A stretch of 64,000 nt of DNA from Candidatus Fermentithermobacillaceae bacterium (GCA_020725645.1 DYEQ01000092.1:1-64000); one strand, 5' to 3'. Positions 36,640-45,992 are shown, counted from the first letter of the stretch. A program made the numbers and translations. The notes: generated from the sequence alone by a model not told the origin.

Positions 36640-37122
36640 GTGAAGCCGGCGCTTTCCAGGACTATTGCCCTCTTAAAAGCCGGGAACGAGGAGGAAGCAG
36701 AAGCCCTTCTGGAAGCTCTACTTTCCTCCAAGCGGAACGACCCGGAGTTAACCAACGCCCTGGGCGTCCTCCGCGCATTCAGCGGACGTTACGATGAGGC
36801 TCGGGACCTTTTTGAGCTATCCCTCCACACATCCCGCGACAAAGCCAAAGTCTTATGTAACCTCGGCAACCTGTGCCTGGTTGAAAACGATCCTGAGGGG
36901 GCGTTGCGATACTACGCTCAGGCCATGGAAGCATCTTTCATGGCCCCAGAACCCCGGTACAATGCGGCGAGGGCGTATCAACAGATGGGACACTTCGAAA
37001 AGGCCCTGCAGGCCATCTTTGACTATGACGACTGTCGATCCTTCCAGCGACGCCTCGCCATAATGACATTTCTCACGGTGCTGCTGGGGATCGTGTACGT
37101 CGCCGCGCTCATCCTGCACTGA
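36640..37122 (+). CDS. Tail-anchored TPR-repeat protein
   Basis: 160 residues from GTG 36640 (GGGGGG upstream). Two to three tetratricopeptide repeats are visible: NEEEAEALLEALLSSKRNDPE, GRYDEARDLFELSLHTSRDKAK, and DPEGALRYYAQAMEASFMAPE, each with the helix-pair spacing of TPRs. Residues about 140-159 (IMTFLTVLLGIVYVAALILH) form one C-terminal membrane helix, so the repeats face the cytoplasm. It precedes the propeller gene by 21 bases and so may be part of the same unit. Partner unknown. Confidence 0.75.
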   Translation: MKPALSRTIALLKAGNEEEAEALLEALLSSKRNDPELTNALGVLRAFSGRYDEARDLFELSLHTSRDKAKVLCNLGNLCLVENDPEGALRYYAQAMEASFMAPEPRYNAARAYQQMGHFEKALQAIFDYDDCRSFQRRLAIMTFLTVLLGIVYVAALILH

Positions 37123-37143
37123 ACAAAGCGAGGGTCGATCCCC

Positions 37144-38331
37144 ATGCCCGTGATGGTACCCTGGCACAGGACCCGACCAACCAGCCCCCGCGGGCGACAG
37201 CCCCTACCTTCGCCCACCTCCAGGACCATCAGCACGTCACGTTCGCCCCGGACCAAGGTGCTGCTCGTTCTCACCGGTCTCTTCCTCGTATCCGTACTCT
37301 TTGGGGCAATCCCGCGCTTCCGCAGGCCTGGCCTGGCAGACCTGGAACTGGCCTGGGAAATCCCGTGCTCGAGACCGGTGGCAATAAGCGACGGAAAGAT
37401 CCTCATAGCCGGCGGCGGCTGGGATGCGACGCGGGTGGCGAGCGTAATAGATGCTGGCACCGGGACCGTGAGCACCCTGCCGGTTCCCATTCCTGACCAT
37501 GCATCTTTGGCGGGAACGGGAATAGCGTGGATCGAAGGCCGGACATTGTTCTTTATCGAGGCGGACGGAACGCGAACCTCTCTGGACGTGTCCCCCGACT
37601 CATTTCTCTTGACCGCCTTCGAGACGACCGGACTGACCTCGCTGGTGCTCACTCACCCCAAGCTGGCCGGGGAAGAGAGCTGGTCCGGTGCATGGAGCTT
37701 GGCCTGCCTTTCCCTGCAGGGACAGAGATGGAGCCGAGACTTGCCGGGGATTCCCGTTCTAGCCAGAGCGGGCACCGCCGGGTTGCTGGTGGGAGTGACC
37801 GACCCCGCTTCGGGGCCGACCTCTTGCATCTACCTGCTTTCACCGAACACCGGTCAGATACTGTGGAGCAGGCGACTCGGACCGGGCTTTTTCAGAGAGA
37901 CGGAGTTCCTGCCCTCCGGGGATGTCTTTGTTTCATGGAGCTCAGGGGTGCTGGTCTTGTCCGCCCGCGGTGAACTCCTCCGCCAATATGAGCCAAAGGA
38001 GAGCATAATCTCAGCTGCCGCCAGCGCCACGGGAATATACGTCATCGAAGGCAAATCCGAGGCCACCGGGGGGGCGTACCTCACCGCTGTCCCCGACGAC
38101 GCTCGCGCTACGTGGAAAAGGCGGGTAAGCGTACCGGCGTTGGTCAAAGTCAAGGAGGAAGTGATCCTTTGCCTAGAGAGGCAAAAGGTCCGAGCGTTTT
38201 CTGGACATTCCGGTGAAGAAATCTGGTATTATGAAACCGGGAAAGGGACTACCTGGCTTCTGGACTCCGGGATCCTGCGCTGGGACGGACAGAAGCTTCA
38301 ACTGCTTAGATACAGGTTTCATCCGGACTAG
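37144..38331 (+). CDS. Membrane-anchored PQQ-like beta-propeller protein
   Basis: 395 residues. A basic N-terminus is followed by one membrane helix at about 38-57 (KVLLVLTGLFLVSVLFGAIP). The rest shows repeated blade motifs typical of PQQ/quinoprotein-like propellers (LSPNTGQILWSRRLGPG, AFSGHSGEEIWYYETGKG), projecting outside the membrane. No catalytic PQQ ligands can be assigned, so it is more likely a scaffold or sensor than a dehydrogenase. I do not recognise a named family. Confidence 0.65.
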   Translation: MPVMVPWHRTRPTSPRGRQPLPSPTSRTISTSRSPRTKVLLVLTGLFLVSVLFGAIPRFRRPGLADLELAWEIPCSRPVAISDGKILIAGGGWDATRVASVIDAGTGTVSTLPVPIPDHASLAGTGIAWIEGRTLFFIEADGTRTSLDVSPDSFLLTAFETTGLTSLVLTHPKLAGEESWSGAWSLACLSLQGQRWSRDLPGIPVLARAGTAGLLVGVTDPASGPTSCIYLLSPNTGQILWSRRLGPGFFRETEFLPSGDVFVSWSSGVLVLSARGELLRQYEPKESIISAAASATGIYVIEGKSEATGGAYLTAVPDDARATWKRRVSVPALVKVKEEVILCLERQKVRAFSGHSGEEIWYYETGKGTTWLLDSGILRWDGQKLQLLRYRFHPD

Positions 38332-38381
38332 ATGAGTGACAACCGGGTAAGCACCTATGCCAGCGAGGGGGGACGAAGCTC

Positions 38382-38720
38382 ATGGCGCGGTTTCTCGTAC
38401 GGAACTGGCTCAGAGCGCTCGTCGTCCCCGGGGTAGCTTTCGCTTCGCAGGCCCTTCTTAAGCCACTCGACCCGTTCCTCTGGTTTATCCTCACTTTCCT
38501 TCTGGTCTACCTGGCCGATTCTCTGGTGCCCACCTTGTCCGACAGGGACTTTGTCCTCTACCTCGAGGATCTTTTCGCCGGTGCGATTCTCGCCACTGTT
38601 GCCGCGGCCCTAGGCTTTGTCGTCGATTCGTTTTTAGCGATGTATACATCGAGACATGCGGGACCGGCGGTTCCCTCGCTGGTGCTCATGCTCACGTATA
38701 ACCTACTGAGGAAAAAGTAG
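38382..38720 (+). CDS. Small polytopic membrane protein of unknown function
   Basis: 112 residues, mostly hydrophobic, with three or four predicted membrane helices (residues about 10-26, 31-48, 65-84 and 95-108). MARFLVRNWLRALVV suggests a positive N-terminus inside. The gap to the propeller gene is 50 bases and to the CvpA-like gene 41, all on one strand. Not recognised; possible relation to membrane partners of CvpA is speculation. Confidence 0.6.
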   Translation: MARFLVRNWLRALVVPGVAFASQALLKPLDPFLWFILTFLLVYLADSLVPTLSDRDFVLYLEDLFAGAILATVAAALGFVVDSFLAMYTSRHAGPAVPSLVLMLTYNLLRKK

Positions 38721-38761
38721 ACGGAGAAGAGCAGGCGCAAGGGCCAGGAGGTGAAACAACG

Positions 38762-39466
38762 TTGAAGAACTGGCTTGACGTGCTACTCGGCATAATACTT
38801 CTGGAAGCAGCCATTCGAGGCTTCCTGAAGGGATTCTGGGTTACCTTGCTCTCGTTCATCGGAACCATAGCCGGACTGATAGGCGCATACTGCTTAACCG
38901 GCCCGGTGGTACGGTTCCTCGAGACGCAGTGGCACGTCGTCTCCAACCTGGAACGATCCCTGTTCGGTTCGTTGGCGGCGCTTCCCACGTTCAATGTGCC
39001 CTTCGGTCCCGCTACCATCACCAACATCTCGGATTTCGTCGGGAAATACCCCGCGCTCCGGCCTCTGGCAGAGGTAGCCGAAAGAGCGCTTTGGGATATC
39101 CTGGCGGGGAGGCAGGTGGCCACCGCCGGCAAAGCTATGGCCGTCCTTTTCGCGGCCCTGTTCGTCCGGACCGCTGTATTCCTGCTTCTCGTAGGCGCGA
39201 TACGCCTCGCTGCCATGCTCCTGGCGAGGGGCCTTGACCTCGCTACGGAAAGCTCGATACCCCTGAGACTGCTGGGCGCAGCTCTTGATGGGGCCCTCAG
39301 AGCGCTATGGCTCGGGATACTCGTTGGAGGCGTGGTGTATCCCATTGTGGTGGCGGGTCAAATACCCTTCCTGAGGGAAACGCTGGCGTCTTCCCGTATT
39401 ACCCCGTATCTCCTGGACATATACCAGGTCGTGGCTAGGGTAGCTTTCGGGTGGGTTCGGCGGTAA
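38762..39466 (+). CDS. CvpA-family membrane protein
   Basis: 234 residues from TTG 38762 (GGAGGTGA upstream). CvpA-type proteins are four-helix membrane proteins linked to colicin V export and cell-envelope integrity. The family start WLDVLLGIILLEAAIRGFLKGFW and then the glycine-rich second helix SFIGTIAGLIGAYCLTGPVV are clear. Later helices lie near 130-155 and 178-200. It probably helps envelope maintenance; its exact role is unknown. Confidence 0.78.
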   Translation: MKNWLDVLLGIILLEAAIRGFLKGFWVTLLSFIGTIAGLIGAYCLTGPVVRFLETQWHVVSNLERSLFGSLAALPTFNVPFGPATITNISDFVGKYPALRPLAEVAERALWDILAGRQVATAGKAMAVLFAALFVRTAVFLLLVGAIRLAAMLLARGLDLATESSIPLRLLGAALDGALRALWLGILVGGVVYPIVVAGQIPFLRETLASSRITPYLLDIYQVVARVAFGWVRR

Positions 39467-39549
39467 GTCAAGCTCGCGAACCGGCCTCAAGTCACGGCAT
39501 CCGGGAGATCCGTGGCGTAGAGAATCCACCGCACAGGAGGCTTTCTGTT

Positions 39550-39756
39550 ATGCTTCTCGATCCACCCCTTCGTCCCGGCGACGTCGTGGTTCTAAAAAAG
39601 GCCCACCCATGCGGGTCCCGACAGTGGACCGTCCTCATGGCTGGAGCGGATGTGCGATTGCGCTGCAACGGTTGCGGTCGGGTACTCCTCATCGATCGAG
39701 TGAAATTCTCCGCGAAATTCAAAGAGAGACTTTCATCTGCAGACGATTCCAGGTAA
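39550..39756 (+). CDS. DUF951 small protein
   Basis: 68 residues from ATG 39550 (AGGAGG nine bases upstream); the track's 39451 start runs back into the CvpA-like gene. The family signature is GDVVVLKKAHPCGSRQWTVLMAGADVRLRCNGCGRVLLIDR with a His and three cysteines that could bind a metal. DUF951 proteins sit next to parAB or rpsF genes in many Bacillota; function unknown. Confidence 0.85.
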   Translation: MLLDPPLRPGDVVVLKKAHPCGSRQWTVLMAGADVRLRCNGCGRVLLIDRVKFSAKFKERLSSADDSR

Positions 39757-40077
39757 AAGCTGCGTCTGGCAGCGCGCGCACGAAGTTGCTTGCGCCGTGG
39801 GAATCGGCAACCTTTGCTTTCCACGCGGGCAGCGGCTTGTCGTGATTGTCCTTGGGTGGACGATTCCACAGTTTTTACACACTTTTTCCACCGATAATCC
39901 TCAAAACCGGGATAAATTATGCTCAACGAATCCAGGTCCGACTAACTAATTCGTGGGGGCCGTCCGCCGGGCAGCGAGATGGCAGATCGCATATAGACAC
40001 GGATATGCAACCTCCTCGGTGTGTGGTAGGCCCGAGGTACGGAGACTCAAGAGATACAGGTGAGGTGGGCCATTGTG
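39757..40077 (+). promoter_or_regulatory. Noncoding leader of the MacB-type exporter operon
   Basis: No gene is seen in this 321-base stretch. It has AT-rich tracts (TTTTTACACACTTTTTCC and GATAAATTATGC) that could hold the promoter of the exporter and two-component operon, but no clean -35/-10 pair. The base composition is lower in GC than its flanks. Confidence 0.35.
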
Positions 40078-41775
40078 ATGCAGGAGACCAGAAGTGACAG
40101 AAAGTCAACCTTCCAGCAGAAAGTCAAGGGGTTATTTTCCGCCCGCACCCGGACGATGTGGGTGGTGCTCATTTTGGTCGTCGCCGGAATAGGTCTGTGG
40201 GGTTTTTTCGCCTGGAGGGGCCGCATGACAGCTGGAAGTCAGGATCAGACGTTCCGACTTGCACGAGTTACGCGAGGCCGGATTGAAGTGACAGTAACCG
40301 GAACCGGAACTGTCAGGCCGAGCCGTCGCTGGGAACTCAGTGCGAGAGCAGCGGGGGAGGTTAAACATGTCTTTGTAGAACCCGGCCAGACCGTGAAAGC
40401 TGGACAGCCACTGGCTGCATTAGATGCGGATGACGCCTCTCTCAAAGTAGAGAACGCGGAACTAGCGTTACAACAGGCACGATCTACCCTTTCTGACCTG
40501 GAAGAGGATCTAGTTTCATTGACTGTGAGGAGCGACAGCGAGGGTGCCTTGACGCAGCTGTCCGTCAAAGAAGGTCAGCCGGTAAGCGAGAATTACCTGA
40601 TCGGAACCATCACGAGTCGTAACATGGAAGTCAGGGCCTACTTTAACGCAAGCCAGCTGAGAAACATTCAAGTAGGCCAGGAAGCGCACGTTTTCTTCTC
40701 GAACCTCTTGTACGGTGTGACCGGGACGGTAAAACACGTCAGCGAAACCGGTAAGGCCGACCAAAGGGGAGCGGTCCTGTACCCGGTGACCGTAGAGATA
40801 GAAAACAAAGGTGCTCTGATGCCGGGCATGGTCGCCACGGTCGAGGTGAACACCCCCGCCGGTGTCATGCAGGCGCCTGAGAATACCAACGAAACCTCGT
40901 ATGTCGTCAGAGAAGTACGTACCAAGGTGAGCGGTACTGTCAAGAGAATCCTGGTGGCTCAGGGTGACTACGTGGAAAGCGGTGACGTGCTTGTAGAACT
41001 CGAAAACGAGGCACTAAAAAGGCAGGTGGAAAGTCAAAGACTGAAGGTTAAGCAAGCAGAGAGAGATCTTTCCTTAGCTCAGCAAGAGCTGGCTTCCAGG
41101 ACCATAACCGCTCCAGCAGATGGCACGGTGCTGGATGTTAAGGTTCGCGAGGGGGACCGCGCCGGCGCAGGCTCGGTTGTAGCAGTGCTCGCGGACTTGA
41201 ACTCTATGGAAGTGACGGTTCCGGTAGACGAGATCGATGCCGGAAAAGTCAAGGCGGGGCAAGAGGCTACGATAACTTGTGACGCACTTCCAGGCAAGCA
41301 ACTTCAAGGCAAGGTATCCGCGATAAGCCTCGAGGGCAAGACATCGGCAGGTGTTGCGACCTTTGATGCAACGGTAACCATTCAGGGCCCGACAGAGCTT
41401 TTATCGGGAATGACGTGCGACGTGCGCATCGCCATCGCCTCAAAAGATGATGCTCTCATTCTTCCCATCGAGGCGCTAGAGCTCCGCGGAAACGATTACG
41501 TGGTGTGGGTTGTGTCGAACGTACCTTCCAGTGCTGAGGTTCAATCGAGGCGGCAGCCCAACGTCTCGGCCGATAGAAGCATCCTGTCACAGGCCAAACC
41601 CGTCACGGTTCAGGTGGGACTCATCAATTCGACCTATGCAGAGATCCTTAGTGGGCTCAAAGAGGGCGATGTAGTTGTGATGTTCACCCAAAACTCAGGG
41701 CAGGCAACCGGCACGGATCGGTGGTTCCGTCCAGGCGTTGGGAACCCCGGGCTCACAAGGATGATGCCGAGGTAG
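40078..41775 (+). CDS. Tandem-duplicated membrane fusion protein (HlyD/MacA type)
   Basis: 566 residues from ATG 40078 (GAGGTGG upstream). One membrane helix lies at about 27-48 (TMWVVLILVVAGIGLWGFFAW). The periplasm-facing part is two consecutive membrane-fusion units. Each has a barrel-sandwich start (GEVKHVFVEPGQTVKAGQPL and GTVKRILVAQGDYVESGDVL), a short helical hairpin, and a beta-barrel ending (NKGALMPGMVATVEV and GPTELLSGMTCDVRI). MacA-type proteins normally have one unit of about 350-400 residues. It is followed by MacB-type ATPase and permease genes, so it should gate export or signal through that transporter. Confidence 0.85.
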   Translation: MQETRSDRKSTFQQKVKGLFSARTRTMWVVLILVVAGIGLWGFFAWRGRMTAGSQDQTFRLARVTRGRIEVTVTGTGTVRPSRRWELSARAAGEVKHVFVEPGQTVKAGQPLAALDADDASLKVENAELALQQARSTLSDLEEDLVSLTVRSDSEGALTQLSVKEGQPVSENYLIGTITSRNMEVRAYFNASQLRNIQVGQEAHVFFSNLLYGVTGTVKHVSETGKADQRGAVLYPVTVEIENKGALMPGMVATVEVNTPAGVMQAPENTNETSYVVREVRTKVSGTVKRILVAQGDYVESGDVLVELENEALKRQVESQRLKVKQAERDLSLAQQELASRTITAPADGTVLDVKVREGDRAGAGSVVAVLADLNSMEVTVPVDEIDAGKVKAGQEATITCDALPGKQLQGKVSAISLEGKTSAGVATFDATVTIQGPTELLSGMTCDVRIAIASKDDALILPIEALELRGNDYVVWVVSNVPSSAEVQSRRQPNVSADRSILSQAKPVTVQVGLINSTYAEILSGLKEGDVVVMFTQNSGQATGTDRWFRPGVGNPGLTRMMPR

Positions 41776-41791
41776 GGGGGCGGATGCAACG

Positions 41792-42466
41792 ATGATCAAG
41801 GTCGAGAACCTCCGAAAGACCTATCGAGCTGGACTCGTAGAAGTACCTGCGCTCAGGGGTGTGAGCTTCGAAGTAGATGAACGCGAATACGTCGCTATAG
41901 TTGGGCCGTCGGGCTCAGGCAAGTCCACGCTGATGCACCTCCTTGGCTGCCTGGATGTGCCCAGCGCAGGGCGGTACATTTTTGACGGTGTTGAAGTGTC
42001 TACTCTCGGAGAAGACGAACTGGCGAGAGTGAGGAATCGCAAGATAGGCTTCGTCTTCCAAGGATTTCACCTCCTTCCCCGACTGACTGCTCTCGAAAAC
42101 GTAGAGCTTCCTCTGGTGTACAGGGGAGTTGGTGCCGCCACCAGGAGAAAGAGGGCGATCAGAGCCCTGGAGCTGGTCGGACTGGGTGCTCGTGTCCAGC
42201 ACTACCCCAACGAACTGTCTGGAGGTGAGCAGCAAAGGGTTGCCATTGCCCGAGCCATGGTAGGGGACCCGATCTTGCTGCTGGCAGATGAACCCACGGG
42301 AAACCTTGACAGCCGCACCGGCGCCGACGTTCTTGACCTGTTCCGACGCATCAATGAAACCGGGTGCACTGTTATCATGGTGACTCACAACATGACCGCT
42401 GCCTCGAGAGCGAAAAGGTTACTCAAGATTCGGGACGGGCTCCTCGAGGGAGACGAAAGGGTGTAG
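41792..42466 (+). CDS. MacB/LolD-type ABC transporter ATPase
   Basis: 224 residues. Walker A GPSGSGKSTLMHLLGCLD, Q-loop FVFQGFHLLPRLTALENV, signature LSGGEQQRVAIARAM, Walker B ILLLADEPTGNLD and H-loop MVTHN are all intact. The length and spacing are those of the MacB/LolD subfamily that powers mechanotransmission rather than ordinary import. It starts 16 bases after the fusion protein and ends six bases before the permease. The substrate could be a lipid, peptide or drug; nothing here decides. Confidence 0.93.
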   Translation: MIKVENLRKTYRAGLVEVPALRGVSFEVDEREYVAIVGPSGSGKSTLMHLLGCLDVPSAGRYIFDGVEVSTLGEDELARVRNRKIGFVFQGFHLLPRLTALENVELPLVYRGVGAATRRKRAIRALELVGLGARVQHYPNELSGGEQQRVAIARAMVGDPILLLADEPTGNLDSRTGADVLDLFRRINETGCTVIMVTHNMTAASRAKRLLKIRDGLLEGDERV

Positions 42467-42471
42467 TTACA

Positions 42472-43644
42472 GTGGACTTCGCTACCAGTCTTAAAATGGG
42501 GCTAAAAGCCCTGTTGTCCAACAGACTCAGATCCGCGCTGACCATTCTCGGAGTGGTAATTGGTGTAGCTGCCGTCATCGGCGTAGTGGCGATAGCTCAG
42601 GGTAGCCAGCGTCAGGTCACGAGCCAGATCGAGTCTCTGGGCACATACCTCCTGACGGTCTCAATACGTGGTCGAGGCGCTGATAAGATGCTGACTTCTG
42701 ACGATGTGACCGAATTGACCGCGGGTATCGATGGTATCGCGGGGGTGTCTCCTGTTGTCACCGGGTCGGCGACAGCCAAGTACGGAACCCGCAAGTATGA
42801 CTGCAGCCTCCTGGGAGTAAATGAGCAATACGCGACAGTAAGAGACTTGCAGCTGGAGACAGGGCGCTTTTTTACTCAGATAGATATCAGCACCAGGCAG
42901 AAAGTAGCCCTCCTGGGGCAAAACGTTGTGGCGGAGCTGTTCGGTCTGTCGGATCCCGTCGGCAAGGACATAAAACTCAATGGCCAGACGTTCGTCGTGA
43001 TCGGTGTCCTGGCCCCCAGAGGAGGCGGGCCGGCCGGAACCGAAGATGACCAGGTCCTGATTCCCGTTACGTCCGCCGAGAGACTAGTTGGAAGGCGAGG
43101 TGTCAGCACTTTCTACATTCGGGGCCAAGATAAGGAATCGGTGAAGCAAATCTCTACCGCCATCTCGGATCGGCTTTACAGGCGCTTCCGCGACCAGGAT
43201 GCGTACAGGATCTTCGACCAAACCCAGATGCTTCAAACGGTTACCAATGTCAGTCAGACGCTGACCCTCATGCTCGCGAGCATAGCTTTTATCTCTCTCC
43301 TGGTTGGTGGTATAGGGATAATGAACATAATGCTCGTGTCAGTCGTGGAGCGTACCAAAGAAATAGGGCTTCGAAAGGCGGTTGGGGCGACCCGGCGCGA
43401 TATAATGAGCCAGTTCCTCCTGGAATCGGCGATGCTCAGCGGTGTCGGAGGAGTACTGGGGATTATCAGCGGCGAGATTTTGGCCGGAGCAATTGCCTCG
43501 GCGATCAAAGTTCCGGCGGTATTCCCGTGGGCCGGTGCCGGCATCGCGCTTGGGCTTGCGTTGGTTGTTGGAATAGGTTTCGGAATCTACCCGGCTAGCA
43601 GAGCTGCCAACCTGGCACCTATTGAGGCTCTCCGTACGGAGTGA
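42472..43644 (+). CDS. MacB/FtsX-type ABC permease
   Basis: 390 residues from GTG 42472; the track start lies deep inside the ATPase gene. One N-terminal membrane helix (LRSALTILGVVIGVAAVIGVVAIAQGSQ) is followed by a MacB periplasmic core domain of about 220 residues. The C-terminal FtsX domain has three helices (SVVERTKEIGLRKAVGATRRDIMSQFL is the coupling region). Together with the two preceding genes it forms a three-part exporter. The following two-component genes probably sense the same stress. Confidence 0.9.
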   Translation: MDFATSLKMGLKALLSNRLRSALTILGVVIGVAAVIGVVAIAQGSQRQVTSQIESLGTYLLTVSIRGRGADKMLTSDDVTELTAGIDGIAGVSPVVTGSATAKYGTRKYDCSLLGVNEQYATVRDLQLETGRFFTQIDISTRQKVALLGQNVVAELFGLSDPVGKDIKLNGQTFVVIGVLAPRGGGPAGTEDDQVLIPVTSAERLVGRRGVSTFYIRGQDKESVKQISTAISDRLYRRFRDQDAYRIFDQTQMLQTVTNVSQTLTLMLASIAFISLLVGGIGIMNIMLVSVVERTKEIGLRKAVGATRRDIMSQFLLESAMLSGVGGVLGIISGEILAGAIASAIKVPAVFPWAGAGIALGLALVVGIGFGIYPASRAANLAPIEALRTE

Positions 43645-43663
43645 TTAGAGCTGATAGGTCACA

Positions 43664-44377
43664 ATGAAAATGAAAGTGTTGGAGGCAGAGATTGACCCTA
43701 ACGTGGCTAAGACTATCTTTGTAGTAGAAGACGACAGGAACGTTAGGTACCTCATCCGGCAGTATCTGGTAAAGGCCGGGTTTAACGTCGAGACTTTCCC
43801 GTCGGCAGAAGAGCTGAAGAACAGACTCAACGCGGGCTATCCTGACATGTTCATTGTGGATATCATGTTGCCAGGCCAGGACGGACTGGAGTTCTGTAAG
43901 GAACTGAGGAAAGAATCGAGCGTTCCGGTGATTTTCGTCTCAGCTCGAGGGGATGAAACAGACCGCATAATCGGATTAGAGCTGGGAGCTGACGACTATC
44001 TCGCAAAGCCGTTCAGTCCCAAGGAACTAGTTGCGAGAGTACGGGCGGTCTTCAGACGAGTTGAAGGCACTGAACGCACCAATGAGCTTTGCGCCGGCAA
44101 CGTCCGGATGCTAGTAGATGAGCACCGGGTCCTTGTGGGTGTCAGGGAGGTCGAGTTTACCCCGAAAGAATACGACCTTTTGCACACGTTCATGAAAAGA
44201 CCTAATCGTGTCCATACCCGGCAAGAACTCCTGAATGCGGTCTGGGGAATTGATCACGAGGGGGATCTTAGGGCAGTGGATGACCTGGTAAAACGGATCA
44301 GGCGAAAACTGGCGGAGGCGGACGCCACAGTAAGACTCGTAACTGTCTGGGGGGTTGGCTACAGGCTGGAGCCATGA
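43664..44377 (+). CDS. OmpR-family response regulator
   Basis: 237 residues. Receiver domain at 16-130 with acidic pocket VVEDD, phospho-acceptor Asp66 in MFIVDIMLPGQDG, Thr/Ser in IFVSARGD, and Lys in LAKPFSP. The winged-helix DNA-binding domain ends VTVWGVGYRLEP. It overlaps the kinase start by four bases (ATGA) and follows the permease by 19 bases. A short N-terminal extension of about 15 residues precedes the receiver. The target genes are probably the exporter just upstream. Confidence 0.94.
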   Translation: MKMKVLEAEIDPNVAKTIFVVEDDRNVRYLIRQYLVKAGFNVETFPSAEELKNRLNAGYPDMFIVDIMLPGQDGLEFCKELRKESSVPVIFVSARGDETDRIIGLELGADDYLAKPFSPKELVARVRAVFRRVEGTERTNELCAGNVRMLVDEHRVLVGVREVEFTPKEYDLLHTFMKRPNRVHTRQELLNAVWGIDHEGDLRAVDDLVKRIRRKLAEADATVRLVTVWGVGYRLEP

Positions 44378-45840
44378 GATTCCGAAGCATCTCTACAAGG
44401 ATATTCCTTTGTTATCTGCTGGCAATATGTCTCAGCACCCTCGTGGCCGGGGTATCCTTCTACTCCCTGGTCCGGCGCTACATCGAACGGGAGGCAGGAT
44501 TAGCTCTGGCCCGGGAAGCTGCGCTTTTCGCGCAATCTCTGGCGAAAGGCTCGCGTAGGGGACATTGGTTGCCCCTTGAGCACTCTTCCCCGATGATATT
44601 CCTTTTCGGTGGCCGGCCTATTGAGAGTCAGTACGTGGTGACCGACAATCAGGGTTCGGTGGTGTCGGCCACTTCGCCGGCGGATTTCCCAATCGGTAGC
44701 CAGTTGGATGAGGTATTACCTCCGGGGCCCGTGCTTGGTCAGCTATCTGACCGCCCAATCACGAGATACGGCAGGGATATAGTCGCGGGCCTTGCCGCCA
44801 TACCCGGTTCTCCCGAATCGCCCGGTATGGTGATTGTTTATACGAGACGCAGCGTTCTTCAGACCCTGAACATCGTATTCGGGAAATACCTCATCCAGGG
44901 CTTCGGAATCGGAGCGCTGGTGGCAGCTGGCTTTACCGTCTATCTCACCTCCCGCATTGTCCGTCCTCTATCCGTACTTAGAGACAAGGTCAGGGAGCTC
45001 GGCCGCCTGAATTTCGCCGTTGGGCTCGACCTGGGGCGTAACGACGAAATCGGGGAACTGGCGATGGCATTCGACGATATGGCAAGGAGACTTTCCGAGC
45101 ACGAGGAAGCTACGCGGCGGTTCCTTCATAATACCTCTCATGAGCTGAAAACGCCGCTCATGAGTATCCGCGGATATGCCGAAGGCATCAGGGACGGTGT
45201 GTTCGAGGGAGAGGAAGTAGCTTTTGCCCTGGATGTCATTACGTCGGAATGCCAAAGGCTCGAGACGCAGGTGGACCAGCTTCTGTACCTAGGACGACTA
45301 GAGAGCTCTTCTGAACGATATGAATTTGCGCCTCTCACGTTGAAAGATCTAGCAGAAGGAATCGTCGCCACTCTAAAAGGCTGGTCGGAAAAAGAGGGCG
45401 TGACAGTGGATCTGGACATTCCCCCGCACCTGACTCTCGTTGCGGACAGGGATAAGCTTGGGTGCCTTCTCAGGAATCTTCTCGGCAACGCGGTTAGGCA
45501 CGCAGCCAAACGCATCGTGGTGTCGGCCAGAGACAACGTTGCAGCAGGCTTTACCGAAATTGAAGTGAAGGACGATGGCCCCGGATTCAGCCCAGAAGAT
45601 CTTCCCAATGTTTTCGTGCCCTTTTACCGTGGTCCGGATGGTGAAGCTGGACTCGGCCTCGCCATTGTAAAAGCCATAGCTGAAGGTCACGGGGGCTGGG
45701 CGGTAGCTGAGAATGCTACCGGAGGTGGTGCGGTGGTCCGGATTGGCTTATCCCTGAATCCCGGTACTCGACCCGGGCCAAATCGTCTTTCGCGCGGCGG
45801 AGAGAACCCAAACGACGGCAGGGGAAACGTCGCCTACTAA
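44374..45840 (+). CDS. Sensor histidine kinase with HAMP domain
   Basis: 488 residues. Membrane helices lie at about 9-30 and 172-192, framing an extracytoplasmic sensor domain. A HAMP linker (SRIVRPLSVLRDKVRELGRL, about 193-245) leads to the dimerisation domain with His256 in NTSHELKTPLMSIRGYAEG. The ATPase domain follows: N-box LLRNLLGNAVRHAAKR, D-box VKDDGPGFSPED, GLGLAIVKAIAEGHGG. It is translationally coupled to the regulator. The sensed signal is unknown; envelope stress or the exported substrate is the natural guess. Confidence 0.93.
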   Translation: MRFRSISTRIFLCYLLAICLSTLVAGVSFYSLVRRYIEREAGLALAREAALFAQSLAKGSRRGHWLPLEHSSPMIFLFGGRPIESQYVVTDNQGSVVSATSPADFPIGSQLDEVLPPGPVLGQLSDRPITRYGRDIVAGLAAIPGSPESPGMVIVYTRRSVLQTLNIVFGKYLIQGFGIGALVAAGFTVYLTSRIVRPLSVLRDKVRELGRLNFAVGLDLGRNDEIGELAMAFDDMARRLSEHEEATRRFLHNTSHELKTPLMSIRGYAEGIRDGVFEGEEVAFALDVITSECQRLETQVDQLLYLGRLESSSERYEFAPLTLKDLAEGIVATLKGWSEKEGVTVDLDIPPHLTLVADRDKLGCLLRNLLGNAVRHAAKRIVVSARDNVAAGFTEIEVKDDGPGFSPEDLPNVFVPFYRGPDGEAGLGLAIVKAIAEGHGGWAVAENATGGGAVVRIGLSLNPGTRPGPNRLSRGGENPNDGRGNVAY

Positions 45841-45886
45841 GACCTGATGTGGCCACGGAGCTGGCGCCCACCGGTGTCCCCGTCCG

Positions 45887-45915
45887 TTGTGTTTCCCTCT
45901 CCCCGGTGTTATAAT
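45887..45915 (+). promoter_or_regulatory. Probable SigA promoter of rpsF-ssb-rpsR
   Basis: TTGTGT (45887-45892), a 17-base spacer and a perfect TATAAT (45910-45915) lie 77 bases before the rpsF start. The -35 matches only TTG of the consensus, but position and -10 fit well. Confidence 0.65.
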
Positions 45916-45992
45916 CAGCGGCGCGCCGGTTGAGCGGTAGCTTCTCTTCCGTCCCGACAAACGGGACCGAAAGTCCATGGAAGGGGGTAAAC

